Assembly: GCA_947626785.1 (NCBI GenBank)
Contig: CANQTO010000030.1
Span: forward strand, 1 to 34,079
DNA: 34,079 nt
From: an uncultured Oscillospiraceae bacterium
GTDB lineage: Bacteria > Bacillota > Clostridia > Oscillospirales > Oscillospiraceae
Direction: 5' to 3'
Shown one piece after another: positions 22,466 through 30,106 of the stretch. Both the position numbers and the translations under genes were made by a program. The notes under the pieces were generated by a model, which was given only the letters and a program-made list of their open reading frames with translations, was not told the origin of the DNA and ran no database searches. Numbering within the stretch: position 1 is the stretch's first letter; every line of letters begins with the position of its first letter.

Positions 22466-22519
22466 CGGTTAGGGCTCCCTAACCGCGGAGCAAATGAAAT
22501 GGTTAGCTTTCTCTAACCA
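22466..22519. promoter_or_regulatory. two DtxR/IdeR-like palindromic operators
   Basis: Site 1, at 22500-22519, reads TGGTTAG-N6-CTAACCA and starts about six bases downstream of the -10 element, covering the expected transcription start. Site 2, at 22466-22485, is CGGTTAGGGCTCCCTAACCG, perfect over nine base pairs per arm. Both share GGTTAG...CTAACC, close to the TTAGG...CCTAA core of DtxR-family metal repressors. No such repressor is in the window. Confidence 0.65.
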
Positions 22520-22525
22520 CCTGAC

Positions 22526-22554
22526 AGTTTAATAGCTTTAACTCCTCCTGTCAA
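22526..22554 (-). promoter_or_regulatory. promoter of the feo operon
   Basis: On the minus strand TTGACA (22554-22549) and TAAACT (22531-22526) are spaced by 17 bp, directly followed by the palindromic operators. Confidence 0.8.
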
Positions 22555-22582
22555 GAGGGAGATTCAAAAAATTTTTCGTGAG

Positions 22583-22616
22583 GATGAAAAATCCCCCCGC
22601 TGGGCGGGGGAAAATT
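22583..22616 (-). terminator. terminator of the GT-C-like membrane protein gene
   Basis: On the minus strand a CCCCCGC-CCA-GCGGGGG stem (22610-22594) is followed by GATTTTTC, directly after the stop codon at 22617. Confidence 0.8.
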
Positions 22617-24359
22617 TCATCTCAGCTGAATGACGCCGGGCAGGCCGTCGTCCGGGATCGTGCAGCCGCAGGCGGCCAGCTTCTCCCGGAGGGGGGCGGT
22701 GTTTTGCAGATAGAGGAAGTAGTCGCAGTCCTCCAGCGTCTCCGGACTCAGCTCCTCCTGAGGGCCGAAGGCCTCCGCCGTGCCGGTCCAAAGCTCATAC
22801 CGGGCCACATAGGCGAGATAATCCGGCGAGTTCTCTGTGTATAAAAGATAATTCAGCCCCTCCGGCACCTCACAGCGCTCCAGGACCTGGTCCAGCAGAT
22901 ACCGGTCCGTCTCCTCATAGAGCCGCTGGTGGTAGCCGCGGGAGAAGAGGGCCACGGCGGTTTTACGATAGGGGACGAGGGGCAGGAGAAACAGCAGCAG
23001 GGCGCAGAGGGCCAGCGCCCTCCGACGGTCCGGCAGGGCGGCGGGCTCGAAACCGGCCTCCGTCAGGACGGCGGCAGCGCCCAGGACAAAGACCAGAACA
23101 GAGCCGGCGTAGCGCTCATATCCGGCCAGGCCCAGGTCGCCGCCCGGGGGCATGGAGCCGATGTACATGGCGAGCAGACCCAGGTGATAGCACAGATACA
23201 GCGCCCAGGCCAGCCCGGCCGCGCGGAGGAAGGGGGAGCGGCAGCCCTTGGAGAGCAGCGCCGCCAGCAGCAGGGACAGGCTCAGCAGCAGCAGGGCCTG
23301 GAACGCGGCGTTGGCCGGGTCGAAGCAGCGCAGGAACAGGGCCTTGGCGGTAGCGGCGAACTCCGCCAGATCCTTTTCCCCCAGAGTTTGCAGAATGTAA
23401 TGGGGGGTCAGCGCGTGCCGGGTGTGGGCGGCGTCCAGATAGACCATGGCCGTGTGCCGCTGCCAGATCAGCAGCAGGGCGGCGCAGGCGGCGGCGGGCA
23501 GGCCCACCGCCCGCAGCCGCTCCCGGCGCGGGAGGCCCCGCAGCCAGACCCAGAGGCAGATCAGACAGGCCCCGGCGAAGAAGAAGCCGCTGTTTTTGAT
23601 GTTGGTCACGAAGCAGAGGGACAGCCCGGCAAGCCAGGCGGCCTTTTTCGGCTCGCCTCTGTAGTAGTAGAGCATGGCGAAGGCGGAGACGGCGCTGACC
23701 GGCAGGATGGTGTCCACCAGCAGGCTGTTCATATCCGCCCGCCAGAGCAGGGCAAAGAGGCCGAAGGCCAGCACGGGGAGAAAGCCGCCCTTCTTCCCCT
23801 GGGCGAAGGCCGCCACGGCCAGGACCCCGCTGAGGGTGATGAACATATTGGCCCACAGGGCCACGAACTCCGCTTTTCCCACGACGCGGCAGACATAGTA
23901 CTGGAAGAGCGTGCTGCCCACCGGGTAGGCCTGAAAGTCGATGTTGACACTCTTGAAGCTGGGGAGGGCGTTGGAGCGGAGCATGTCTATCAGCACGGTG
24001 GCGTAGTGGCTGAAGTTGTCGTACTCATTGACCCGGAGGCCCCACAGCAGCCAGGCGAAATAGGCCAGGCCCAGCAGAAAAGCCCCGCAGAGGATCCAAT
24101 GGCGGCGGGAAGGGGAGCGCCGCTCCTTCAGGACCGGGAGGCCGTAGCGGAACAGCAGCCAGAACCCGCCCAAAAAGAGCAGGGGCCAGACCAGCGGCAG
24201 CAGATTCAACAGCCCCGCGCAGAGCAGCGCGTTGCTGACCCCGGCGCAGAACAGCGCCGGAGCGAAGGCCGGGTCCAGATGAAATTTGCGGTGGAGCAGC
24301 AGGACATACCCGCCCGCGGAGAGCAGGAAGGCCCCCATCCTCAAAACGGTCAAAGCCAT
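22617..24359 (-). CDS. GT-C-like polytopic membrane protein
   Basis: This is a 580-residue protein with about 11-12 predicted helices and a soluble C-terminal part of about 120 residues. An acidic loop after the third or fourth helix, VNEYDNFSHYATVLIDMLRS, fits the first extracytoplasmic loop of GT-C glycosyltransferases, where acidic residues bind the metal and lipid-phosphate donor. AYPVGSTLFQYYVCRVVG and TNIKNSGFFFAG are further conserved-looking blocks. It may add a sugar to a wall polymer or glycolipid; no close family name is recognised. The ATG at 24359 is preferred because AAGGG sits eight bases upstream; a GTG at 24368 lies inside that site. It is monocistronic. Confidence 0.7.
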   Translation of the reverse strand: MALTVLRMGAFLLSAGGYVLLLHRKFHLDPAFAPALFCAGVSNALLCAGLLNLLPLVWPLLFLGGFWLLFRYGLPVLKERRSPSRRHWILCGAFLLGLAYFAWLLWGLRVNEYDNFSHYATVLIDMLRSNALPSFKSVNIDFQAYPVGSTLFQYYVCRVVGKAEFVALWANMFITLSGVLAVAAFAQGKKGGFLPVLAFGLFALLWRADMNSLLVDTILPVSAVSAFAMLYYYRGEPKKAAWLAGLSLCFVTNIKNSGFFFAGACLICLWVWLRGLPRRERLRAVGLPAAACAALLLIWQRHTAMVYLDAAHTRHALTPHYILQTLGEKDLAEFAATAKALFLRCFDPANAAFQALLLLSLSLLLAALLSKGCRSPFLRAAGLAWALYLCYHLGLLAMYIGSMPPGGDLGLAGYERYAGSVLVFVLGAAAVLTEAGFEPAALPDRRRALALCALLLFLLPLVPYRKTAVALFSRGYHQRLYEETDRYLLDQVLERCEVPEGLNYLLYTENSPDYLAYVARYELWTGTAEAFGPQEELSPETLEDCDYFLYLQNTAPLREKLAACGCTIPDDGLPGVIQLR

Positions 24360-24391
24360 ATCGCGCACCCTTGTTTATGACTATTTTATCC

Positions 24392-24420
24392 ATCATAGCA
24401 TATCCCGCCCGCTTTTTCAA
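24392..24420 (-). promoter_or_regulatory. promoter of the GT-C-like gene
   Basis: On the minus strand TTGAAA (24420-24415) and TATGAT (24397-24392) are spaced by 17 bp, about 33 bp before the ATG. The same motif pair drives the gene at 1381. Confidence 0.75.
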
Positions 24421-24520
24421 CAGACTTTCCGGCGGGGGCTATTCCCACCAAAAGTTCCGGCGGACGCCGGGCCAATTTCGGCGTTTTTCGATAAAGCTGC
24501 AAATTTTTCAAAGAAAACGG

Positions 24521-24549
24521 TTGACAAACGGGCCTCAGCGCCGTATAAT
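24521..24549 (+). promoter_or_regulatory. consensus promoter of the met leader and metNIQ
   Basis: A perfect consensus sigma-A promoter: TTGACA at 24521-24526, 17-bp spacer, TATAAT at 24544-24549. It lies about 220 bp upstream of metN; the interval holds the leader peptide and attenuator. Transcription should start near 24556. Confidence 0.9.
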
Positions 24550-24579
24550 TCGGCTACACTGTGAAAGGAGCAGACAGCG

Positions 24580-24693
24580 ATGCGCGTTTTCAAAGCCTAC
24601 AGCTGCATGATGGCTATGATGATGTACATGTTCCGCATGTGCCCGATGATGTGCGCGCAAAATCGCCGTTCGCTTTGTTTCACAGCCGTCTGA
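24580..24693 (+). CDS. methionine-rich leader peptide of the metNIQ operon
   Basis: This is a 37-codon open frame between a consensus promoter and an intrinsic terminator, with AAAGGAG (24564-24570) nine bases before the ATG. Residues 9-25 read CMMAMMMYMFRMCPMMC: nine methionines in 15 residues, with cysteines between and around them. The full peptide has ten Met and four Cys, far above chance. Its position directly before methionine transporter genes is the classical layout of a transcription attenuator. Ribosomes starved for charged Met-tRNA would stall in the Met cluster and change folding of the downstream RNA. The peptide itself probably has no other function. A metal-binding (copper-type) peptide is a less likely alternative because of the flanking attenuator. 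I know of no described methionine leader peptide for metNIQ. Confidence 0.85.
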   Translation: MRVFKAYSCMMAMMMYMFRMCPMMCAQNRRSLCFTAV

Positions 24694-24748
24694 ACGCCAT
24701 TTGAGCTGACAGGACCGGGAAGCATGCGAGCTTCCTGGTCCTTTTTTT
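24634..24748 (+). promoter_or_regulatory. attenuator: competing antiterminator and intrinsic terminator
   Basis: Terminator: AGGACCGGGAAGC (24711-24723) pairs with GCTTCCTGGTCCT (24730-24742), 13 bp with one G-U pair, six-base loop, then seven T (24742-24748). It ends 21 bp before the metN ATG. Antiterminator candidate: CGCATG (24634-24639) and CCCG (24642-24645), within the Met-codon region, can pair with CATGCG (24723-24728) and CGGG (24716-24719), ten pairs across a 2/3-nt internal loop. This would take away the 5' arm and loop of the terminator. A ribosome stalled on the first Met codons (24607-24621) would leave 24634 onward free; a moving ribosome would cover it and let the terminator form. 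Confidence 0.75.
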
Positions 24749-24769
24749 GTTGGAGTGATAAACAAGACT

Positions 24770-25783
24770 ATGATCGAGATCAAGCACCTCTGTAAGGACT
24801 TCACCCTGGCCGACGGGTCGAAGTTCCGGGCCCTGGACGATGTGAACCTGGACATCGGCGACGGGGAGATCTTCGGCATCATCGGCCTGAGCGGCGCGGG
24901 CAAGAGCACCCTGGTCCGCTGCATGAACCTGCTGGAGCGGCCGACCTCCGGCCAGGTGCTCCTGGACGGGAAGGACCTGACCGCCATGAGGCCCAAGGAA
25001 CTGCGGCAGGCCCGCAAGGGCATGAGCATGATCTTCCAGGGCTTCAACCTGCTCATGCAGCGCACGGCCCTGGAGAACATCTGCTTCCCCCTGGAGCTGG
25101 GCGGCCTGCGGGGCGAGGCGGCCTGGCGGAAAAAGCGGGCCAAGGAGCTGCTGGAGATCGTGGGCCTGCCCGACAAGGCGGACGCCTATCCCTCCCAGCT
25201 CTCCGGCGGCCAGAAGCAGCGGGTGGCCATCGCCCGGGCCCTGGCCAGCGACCCGAAGGTGCTCCTCTGCGACGAGGCCACCTCCGCCCTGGACCCCACC
25301 ACCACCCAGTCCATCCTGGCCCTGCTCAAGCAGCTGAACCGGGACCTGGGGGTGACCGTGGTCGTCATCACCCACGAGATGCGGGTGGTGCAGCAGATCT
25401 GCGGCCGGGTGGCCATCCTGGACGGCGGCGTCATCCAGGAGAGCGGCGACGTGGCGGATATCTTCTCCAACCCCCGCACCGAGGCGGGCCGCCGCCTGGT
25501 GATGCCCGAGGGGAAGAAGATCCACAGCCTGCCCGCCAACCGGCAGGTGCGCCTGACCTTCAACGGCCTCTCCGCCGGGGAGCCCGTCATCTCCACCCTG
25601 GCGGTGGAGCAGGGCATCAAGGTCAATATCATCACCGCCGACACCCACAGCATCGGCGACGAGACCTTCGGCGAGATGGTCCTGGGCCTGCCGGAGGACG
25701 AGACAGACGCCGCCCGGGCCCTGATCTACCTGCGGGATGTGCCCGGCGTGACCGTGGAGGAGGTGACCGATTATGTTCAGTGA
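24770..25783 (+). CDS. metN: methionine ABC transporter ATPase MetN
   Basis: This 337-residue ATPase energises methionine uptake. It has Walker A GLSGAGKST near residues 39-47, Q-loop IFQGFNLL, signature LSGGQKQR, Walker B VLLCDEAT, and the switch His in VVITHEM. The C-terminal NIL domain (about 245-337, RLTFNGLSAGEPVISTLAVE) is the ACT-like domain that binds methionine and inhibits transport in MetN proteins. The ATG at 24770 gives the usual MIEI start, with GGAG at 24752-24755 rather far upstream (14 bases). A GTG at 24755 would overlap that site. The gene begins just after the attenuator terminator, and its last 11 bases overlap metI. Confidence 0.93.
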   Translation: MIEIKHLCKDFTLADGSKFRALDDVNLDIGDGEIFGIIGLSGAGKSTLVRCMNLLERPTSGQVLLDGKDLTAMRPKELRQARKGMSMIFQGFNLLMQRTALENICFPLELGGLRGEAAWRKKRAKELLEIVGLPDKADAYPSQLSGGQKQRVAIARALASDPKVLLCDEATSALDPTTTQSILALLKQLNRDLGVTVVVITHEMRVVQQICGRVAILDGGVIQESGDVADIFSNPRTEAGRRLVMPEGKKIHSLPANRQVRLTFNGLSAGEPVISTLAVEQGIKVNIITADTHSIGDETFGEMVLGLPEDETDAARALIYLRDVPGVTVEEVTDYVQ

Positions 25784-26462
25784 GGCCAGTTGGGAGCTGC
25801 TGCGGAATATCATGGAGGAGGAATTCCTCACCGCCATCGGCGAGACCCTGCTCATGACCTTCGTGCCCACGCTCCTGGCCTTCGTTATCGGCCTGCCCCT
25901 GGGCGTGCTGCTGGTGACCGGGGATAAGGACGGCATCCACCCCATGCCCCAGCCGCTGATGCAGGCTATCAACGTGATCATCAACCTGTTGCGCTCCGTG
26001 CCCTTCCTGATCCTGCTCATTATGGTGCTGCCCCTATCCAAGCTGGTGGTGGGTACCCGGGTGGGCTGCAAGGCCATGCTGGTCCCCCTGGCGGTGGCCG
26101 CCTTTCCCTTCGTGGCCCGGCTGGTGGAGACTTCGGTCCGGGAGGTGGATGCGGGCGTGGTGGAGGCGGCCCAGGCCATGGGCGCCAGCACCCTCCAGAT
26201 CGTCTGCAAGGTGCTCATCCCCGAGGCAAAGCCCGCTTTGCTCTCCAACCTGACCGTGGCCCTCATCACCGTCTGCGGCTACGGGGCCATGTCCGGCGCC
26301 GTGGGCGGCGGCGGCCTGGGCACCATCGCCATCAACTACGGCTACTACCGGCCCAACCCCCCGGTGCTCTACGCCATGGTCATCGTCCTGATCCTCCTGG
26401 TGCAGATCATCCAGAGCATCGGCAACCAGATCGTCAAACGCTCCGACAAGCGGAGCCGGTAA
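25773..26462 (+). CDS. metI: methionine ABC transporter permease MetI
   Basis: This is a 229-residue permease with five predicted helices and the BPD_transp_1 coupling loop VDAGVVEAAQAMGASTLQIV. INLLRSVPFLILLIMVLP and the late YGAMSGAVGGGGLGTIAINY are typical of MetI. It starts inside the end of metN (11-bp overlap) with GGAGG nine bases upstream, so the two are translationally coupled. Confidence 0.94.
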   Translation: MFSEASWELLRNIMEEEFLTAIGETLLMTFVPTLLAFVIGLPLGVLLVTGDKDGIHPMPQPLMQAINVIINLLRSVPFLILLIMVLPLSKLVVGTRVGCKAMLVPLAVAAFPFVARLVETSVREVDAGVVEAAQAMGASTLQIVCKVLIPEAKPALLSNLTVALITVCGYGAMSGAVGGGGLGTIAINYGYYRPNPPVLYAMVIVLILLVQIIQSIGNQIVKRSDKRSR

Positions 26463-26470
26463 CGGGCTAT

Positions 26471-26510
26471 ACCCTTAATTTGTTGGCAAAACCCTTAACA
26501 TATATGCCAA
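26471..26510 (+). promoter_or_regulatory. metI-metQ intergenic repeats
   Basis: ACCCTTAA occurs at 26471-26478 and again at 26491-26498, exactly 20 bp apart. TTGGCA (26483-26488) can pair with TGCCAA (26505-26510). The meaning is unknown: either a binding site on one face of the helix, or an mRNA hairpin favouring metQ over metNI. Confidence 0.35.
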
Positions 26511-26537
26511 ATCTTTTTAAAAGAAGGAGAAACAACC

Positions 26538-27431
26538 ATGAAAAAGACGCTTGCATTGATCCTGGCCCTGGTTCTGGCCCTGTCCCTGGCCGCCTGCGGC
26601 GGCAGCTCTGCCCCCGCCGCTGCCACCGAAGCCCCCGCCGAGGCCCCTGCCGAAGCTCCCGCTGAGGAAGCCCCCGCTGAAGAGGCTCCCGCCGCCGTCA
26701 CCCTGAAGGTCGGCGCCTCTCCCACCCCCCACGCCGAGATCCTGGAGCAGGTCGTGGACGCTCTGGCCGAGCAGGGCATCACCCTGGACATCGTAGAGTA
26801 CAGCGACTACGTGCAGCCAAACCTGGCCGTTGAGGACGGGGACCTGGACGCCAACTACTTCCAGCATACCCCCTATCTGAACACCTTTAACGCTGAGAAC
26901 GGCACCCACCTGGTCAGCGTGGGAGCCATCCACTACGAGCCCTTCGGCATCTACGCCGGCAAGACCGCTTCCATCGACGAGCTGCCCGACGGCGCCCAGA
27001 TCGCCGTTCCCAACGACGGCTCCAACGAAACCCGCGCTCTGCTCCTGCTCCAGCAGGAGGGCGTCCTCACCCTGAAGGACGGCATTGACGCCTCCTCCAA
27101 CGCCACCAAGTTTGATATTGCCGAGAACCCCAAGAACGTGGAGATCGTGGAGACGGAGGCCGCTCAGCTGACCACCGTGCTGCCCGAAGTGGATCTGGCC
27201 GTTATCAACGGCAACTACGCCCTCCAGGGCGGCCTGAACGCGGGCACCGACGCTCTGGCCGTGGAGGACGCCTCCGGCGACGGCGCCCAGACCTACGCCA
27301 ACATCCTCTGCGTCAAAGAGGGCAACGAGAACAACGAGGCCGTCCAGGCCCTGCTGAAGGCCCTCCAGTCCGACGCCGTGAAGAGCTTCATCGACGAGAC
27401 CTACAACGGCGCCGTCGTGGCCATCTTCTGA
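26538..27431 (+). CDS. metQ: methionine-binding lipoprotein MetQ (NlpA family)
   Basis: This is a 297-residue lipoprotein with lipobox LAAC (Cys20), then an Ala/Pro/Glu linker built of APAE repeats (about 24-52). The NlpA-type binding domain starts VTLKVGASPTPHAEILEQV. It continues with VQPNLAVEDGDLDANYFQHTPYLNTF and EPFGIYAGKTASIDELPDG, all standard in MetQ. It should capture methionine, possibly also related sulfur amino acids or Met dipeptides, for MetNI. AGAAGGAG precedes the ATG. It is last in the operon, followed by a strong terminator. Confidence 0.93.
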   Translation: MKKTLALILALVLALSLAACGGSSAPAAATEAPAEAPAEAPAEEAPAEEAPAAVTLKVGASPTPHAEILEQVVDALAEQGITLDIVEYSDYVQPNLAVEDGDLDANYFQHTPYLNTFNAENGTHLVSVGAIHYEPFGIYAGKTASIDELPDGAQIAVPNDGSNETRALLLLQQEGVLTLKDGIDASSNATKFDIAENPKNVEIVETEAAQLTTVLPEVDLAVINGNYALQGGLNAGTDALAVEDASGDGAQTYANILCVKEGNENNEAVQALLKALQSDAVKSFIDETYNGAVVAIF

Positions 27432-27455
27432 GAGACAGCCGGACAATATAAAAAT

Positions 27456-27530
27456 GACAGCGCCCGCGGCGCTGTCGCGACCGCAGATTCCGGAAACCTG
27501 CTTTGCAGGCATCCGGAATTTGCGGTTTTT
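27456..27530 (+). terminator. double hairpin terminator after metQ
   Basis: The first stem is GACAGCGCC-CGC-GGCGCTGTC (27456-27476). The second pairs CCGCAGATTCCGGA (27481-27494) with 27512-27525, with an inner CCTGC/GCAGG, and is followed by five T (27526-27530). The 147 bp from here to 27677 hold nothing I can identify. Confidence 0.85.
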
Positions 27531-27677
27531 CATTATGCTGCCATAGCCAGAGTATGTTTTTCCGTGAAGTTGGCGGTCCAGGAGATCCTCGGCCAGGGAC
27601 TGCGGATCCTTCGCGTGGCGAGTACATCCGTTGTTGCCGTTCTTGCCTTTGCCGGATACCGCTCACAGCCTTATCAT

Positions 27678-28340
27678 TTATCCCACCAGCTCCCGGAGCT
27701 GCCGGCCGGTGTAGCAGCTGCCGCTGGAGGCGCGGATCAGGCCGTCCGGCTCCGGGGCCAGGACGGAGGCGGAGCCGCAGGCCAGGACCCAGGCCCCCTC
27801 CGGCAGGGCGGAGCCCTCGGGAGGCGCCTTGAGGAAGAAATAGCTCTCCTGGCCCTCAACGGGCAGTTCTACGCCGTCGGCGACCACCCGGTAAAAGCCC
27901 TCCCGGCCCTCGCCGCCGCCGTAGCGGGCGCCGAAGTCCTCAGCGGAGGCGTAGCCGCCCTGAAAGTAGACGCAGATGCTGCCGGAGAGCCCGCCCTTCA
28001 GGCAGTCCAGCACCTGGATGTTGGCCTGGGTCCAGGCCTGTCCATCGGCAAAGGTGTAGTAGACCTCTGTCACCCGGCCCCGGATAACGGAAGAGGCCGC
28101 CTCTGCCGCGCCGGAGAGATCCCCGGGGAGCACCACACCGGAGCTGAAATGCTTGACCCCCAGCAGGGGAGAGCTCTGGATACACTCCGGGTTGTAGACA
28201 AAGTTCGGCAGGGGCCCGCCGCTGCCCTCCGGCTCGGCGGGGCCATAGGCCAGGGCCTCCACGCGGAATAAGGCCCAGGAGCCCAGAAGGATCATCAGGA
28301 TCAAAAAGATCCCCGTACAGACAAAGGTTTTCTCGCGCAT
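27678..28340 (-). CDS. exported or membrane-anchored protein of unknown function
   Basis: This is a 220-residue protein with an N-terminal signal anchor (about 7-27, VCTGIFLILMILLGSWALF) and no lipobox. The remainder is predicted extracytoplasmic. It has a beta-rich stretch SSVIRGRVTEVYYTF (83-97), then VLDCLKGGLSGSICVYFQGG, and later ESYFFLKAPPEG. The 'RGRV-x-x-V ... V-x-x-x-L-K-G ... V-x-x-x-G-G' pattern resembles small secreted beta-sandwich proteins of Firmicutes, but I cannot name a family. Three cysteines are present in the mature part. The ATG has AAAGGGGG upstream. It is monocistronic; I found no convincing promoter in the AT-rich upstream stretch (28341-28470). Confidence 0.7.
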   Translation of the reverse strand: MREKTFVCTGIFLILMILLGSWALFRVEALAYGPAEPEGSGGPLPNFVYNPECIQSSPLLGVKHFSSGVVLPGDLSGAAEAASSVIRGRVTEVYYTFADGQAWTQANIQVLDCLKGGLSGSICVYFQGGYASAEDFGARYGGGEGREGFYRVVADGVELPVEGQESYFFLKAPPEGSALPEGAWVLACGSASVLAPEPDGLIRASSGSCYTGRQLRELVG

Positions 28341-28472
28341 CGGTCCCGCCCCCTTTAATATTTTTTGTGTTCACTTATATAAACGCTTTTTTGGGGGCAA
28401 AAGTTTCATCCCGGCGGAAAATTTTTCGCTTTTTGTGAGAGCTGCACAAATGTATATGGTAAAAACTGACAA

Positions 28473-28505
28473 AACTGCCGGAGCGGGAAAACCGCTCCGG
28501 CAGTT
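28473..28505 (-). terminator. terminator of the murT-gatD-PHP operon
   Basis: A 14-bp stem AACTGCCGGAGCGG (28473-28486) pairs with 28492-28505, with a five-base loop. On the minus strand it is followed by TTTTG and a second T run. It begins a few bases after the PHP gene stop. Confidence 0.85.
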
Positions 28506-28508
28506 GAA

Positions 28509-29354
28509 TTATGGATTCTTCAGGTGTTCTTCCTTTAGCCGCTCTAAGAAGTCGTAGGGCACCTCCAGGCCGCCGTCCCCGCTGCCCAGGCTTATTTGGG
28601 GCTTGGCCTGGCCGTGAAAATCGCTGCCGCCGGTCTTGATGAGGCCGTATTCCTCCGCCAGGGCCTCCAGGTACCGGCTCTGCTCCGGCGAGTAGCCGGT
28701 GTAGCGGCACTCTATGCCCCGCAGCCCGCAGTTCAGGCACAGCTCGATCAGCTCCCGGAGCCCGGCGTCGTCCAGCCGGTACTGGAAGGGGTGGGCCAGC
28801 ACGGGGATCCCTCCGGCTTGGAGGATGATCTCCAGGGCCCGCTCGATGGGGAGGATGGTCCGGGGCAGGTAGTACTTCTGCCCCCGCTCCACGTAGCGGT
28901 CAAAGGCGTCCTTCATATCTGCCGCCAGGCCCAGCTCCACCAGGAGCTCCGCAAAATGGGGCCGGCCGATCACCTCACCGAAGCGCTGCTGCATCTGCTC
29001 ATAGCTGACGGGCAGCCCGTCGGCGGCCATCAGCTGGGCGATCTTTCGGTTCCGCTCGTCCCGGTCCCGGATGAGCCAAGCCGTCACGGCGGCCAGGCTC
29101 TCCGCCTCCGGGTCGATGTAATAGCCTAAGATATGTACCGCCCGCTGGAATTTGGTGCTGATCTCGATGCCGGGCACCACCTCCAGGCCCAGAGCCTTGC
29201 CTGCCGCGGCGGCCTCGGCACAGCCGGAGGCGGTGTCGTGGTCGGTGACGGCGATGGCCGCCAGACCCAACCGGGCGGCCAGCTGGGCCGCCTGGGCGGG
29301 GGTATAGCTGCCGTCGGAGGCGGTGGTATGGACATGCAGGTCTATCTTTCTCAT
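28509..29354 (-). CDS. PHP-domain phosphoesterase (RNase AM/TrpH-like)
   Basis: This is a 281-residue PHP-fold metal hydrolase. Metal ligands are visible as DLHVHTTASDGS (H7, H9, D14), AVTDHDT (38-41), GIEIS, HILGYY, a central RPHFAELLVELG, PVLAHPFQY, and the closing GSDFHG. This pattern is that of YciV/TrpH proteins, which act as 3',5'-nucleoside bisphosphate phosphatase or 5'-to-3' RNA exonuclease. It is the third gene of the operon, 14 bp after gatD, with AGAGGGG upstream of the ATG. Why it sits with the cell-wall amidation genes is not evident. Confidence 0.88.
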   Translation of the reverse strand: MRKIDLHVHTTASDGSYTPAQAAQLAARLGLAAIAVTDHDTASGCAEAAAAGKALGLEVVPGIEISTKFQRAVHILGYYIDPEAESLAAVTAWLIRDRDERNRKIAQLMAADGLPVSYEQMQQRFGEVIGRPHFAELLVELGLAADMKDAFDRYVERGQKYYLPRTILPIERALEIILQAGGIPVLAHPFQYRLDDAGLRELIELCLNCGLRGIECRYTGYSPEQSRYLEALAEEYGLIKTGGSDFHGQAKPQISLGSGDGGLEVPYDFLERLKEEHLKNP

Positions 29355-29368
29355 GCCTACACCCCTCT

Positions 29369-30094
29369 TTACAGCTTGGCCGCCATCTCGTCGTGGGCAA
29401 AGAGCTCGGCGGTATCGTCCAGGGGCTCCAGCTCCGCCGCGCCGTACTTGCGCGTCAGGGCGGTCAGCAGCAGATGGTCGCAGAAGGCCGGGTTCTTGGG
29501 CAGCAGGGGGCCGTGGCTGTAGGTGCCGAAGACGTTTTTGTAGTGGGCGCCCTCGGTGCCGTCCTCCCCGTTGTTGCCGTAGCCGGAGAGCACCTTGCCA
29601 AGCGGGCGGACGGAGCTGCCCAGCCGGGTCTTGCCGCTGTGGTTTTCAAAGCCCACCACCAGGCTGCCCCCGGCCTCCGGGCTGCACTGGAATTTATAGT
29701 TGCCGATCATGCGCTTTTTAGAGCCCACGGTATAGATGTCGATGGCGCCGATGAAGTCGCAGCGCTGGCCGTCGTAGGTCTCGTAATAATTGCCCAGCAT
29801 CTGATAGCCCCCGCAGATGGCCAAAAAGGGCATCCCGTCCTCCACGGCGGCCCGGATCTCCCGGTCCTTGCCCCGGTGCAGGTCCTCCAGCAGCACCTGC
29901 TGCTCAAAGTCCTGCCCGCCGCCGATGAAGACCAGATCGTAGGAGGCCAGGCGGGCGGTCTGGCCGATGGGCAGGCGGGTCACCTCCACGCCCAGGCCCC
30001 GCCACTTGAGCCGCTGGCTCATGCACAGGATGTCCCCCCGGTCGCCGTACAGGTTCAGCACGTCCGGGTACATGTGGCAGATCCTCAGTTCCAT
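29369..30094 (-). CDS. gatD: lipid II isoglutaminyl synthase, glutamine amidotransferase subunit GatD
   Basis: This is a 241-residue class I (CobB/CobQ-like) glutaminase that supplies ammonia to MurT for amidation of D-Glu in the lipid II stem peptide. The catalytic Cys is C94 in FLAICGGYQMLG and the His is H194 in GTYSHGPLLPKNP. R128 lies in a KKRMIGNY context, as in characterised GatD. VFIGGGQDFEQQ forms the oxyanion side. It begins 12 bp after murT with AAGGAGG upstream of the ATG. Confidence 0.95.
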   Translation of the reverse strand: MELRICHMYPDVLNLYGDRGDILCMSQRLKWRGLGVEVTRLPIGQTARLASYDLVFIGGGQDFEQQVLLEDLHRGKDREIRAAVEDGMPFLAICGGYQMLGNYYETYDGQRCDFIGAIDIYTVGSKKRMIGNYKFQCSPEAGGSLVVGFENHSGKTRLGSSVRPLGKVLSGYGNNGEDGTEGAHYKNVFGTYSHGPLLPKNPAFCDHLLLTALTRKYGAAELEPLDDTAELFAHDEMAAKL

Positions 30095-30106
30095 AAGAGT
30101 CCCTCC

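Noticed and set aside
24550-24770. SAM (S-box) riboswitch or Met T-box upstream of metN
   Set aside because: No S-box core and no T-box sequence (TGGNACCGCG-type) is visible; the leader is filled by the Met-rich frame and the terminator.
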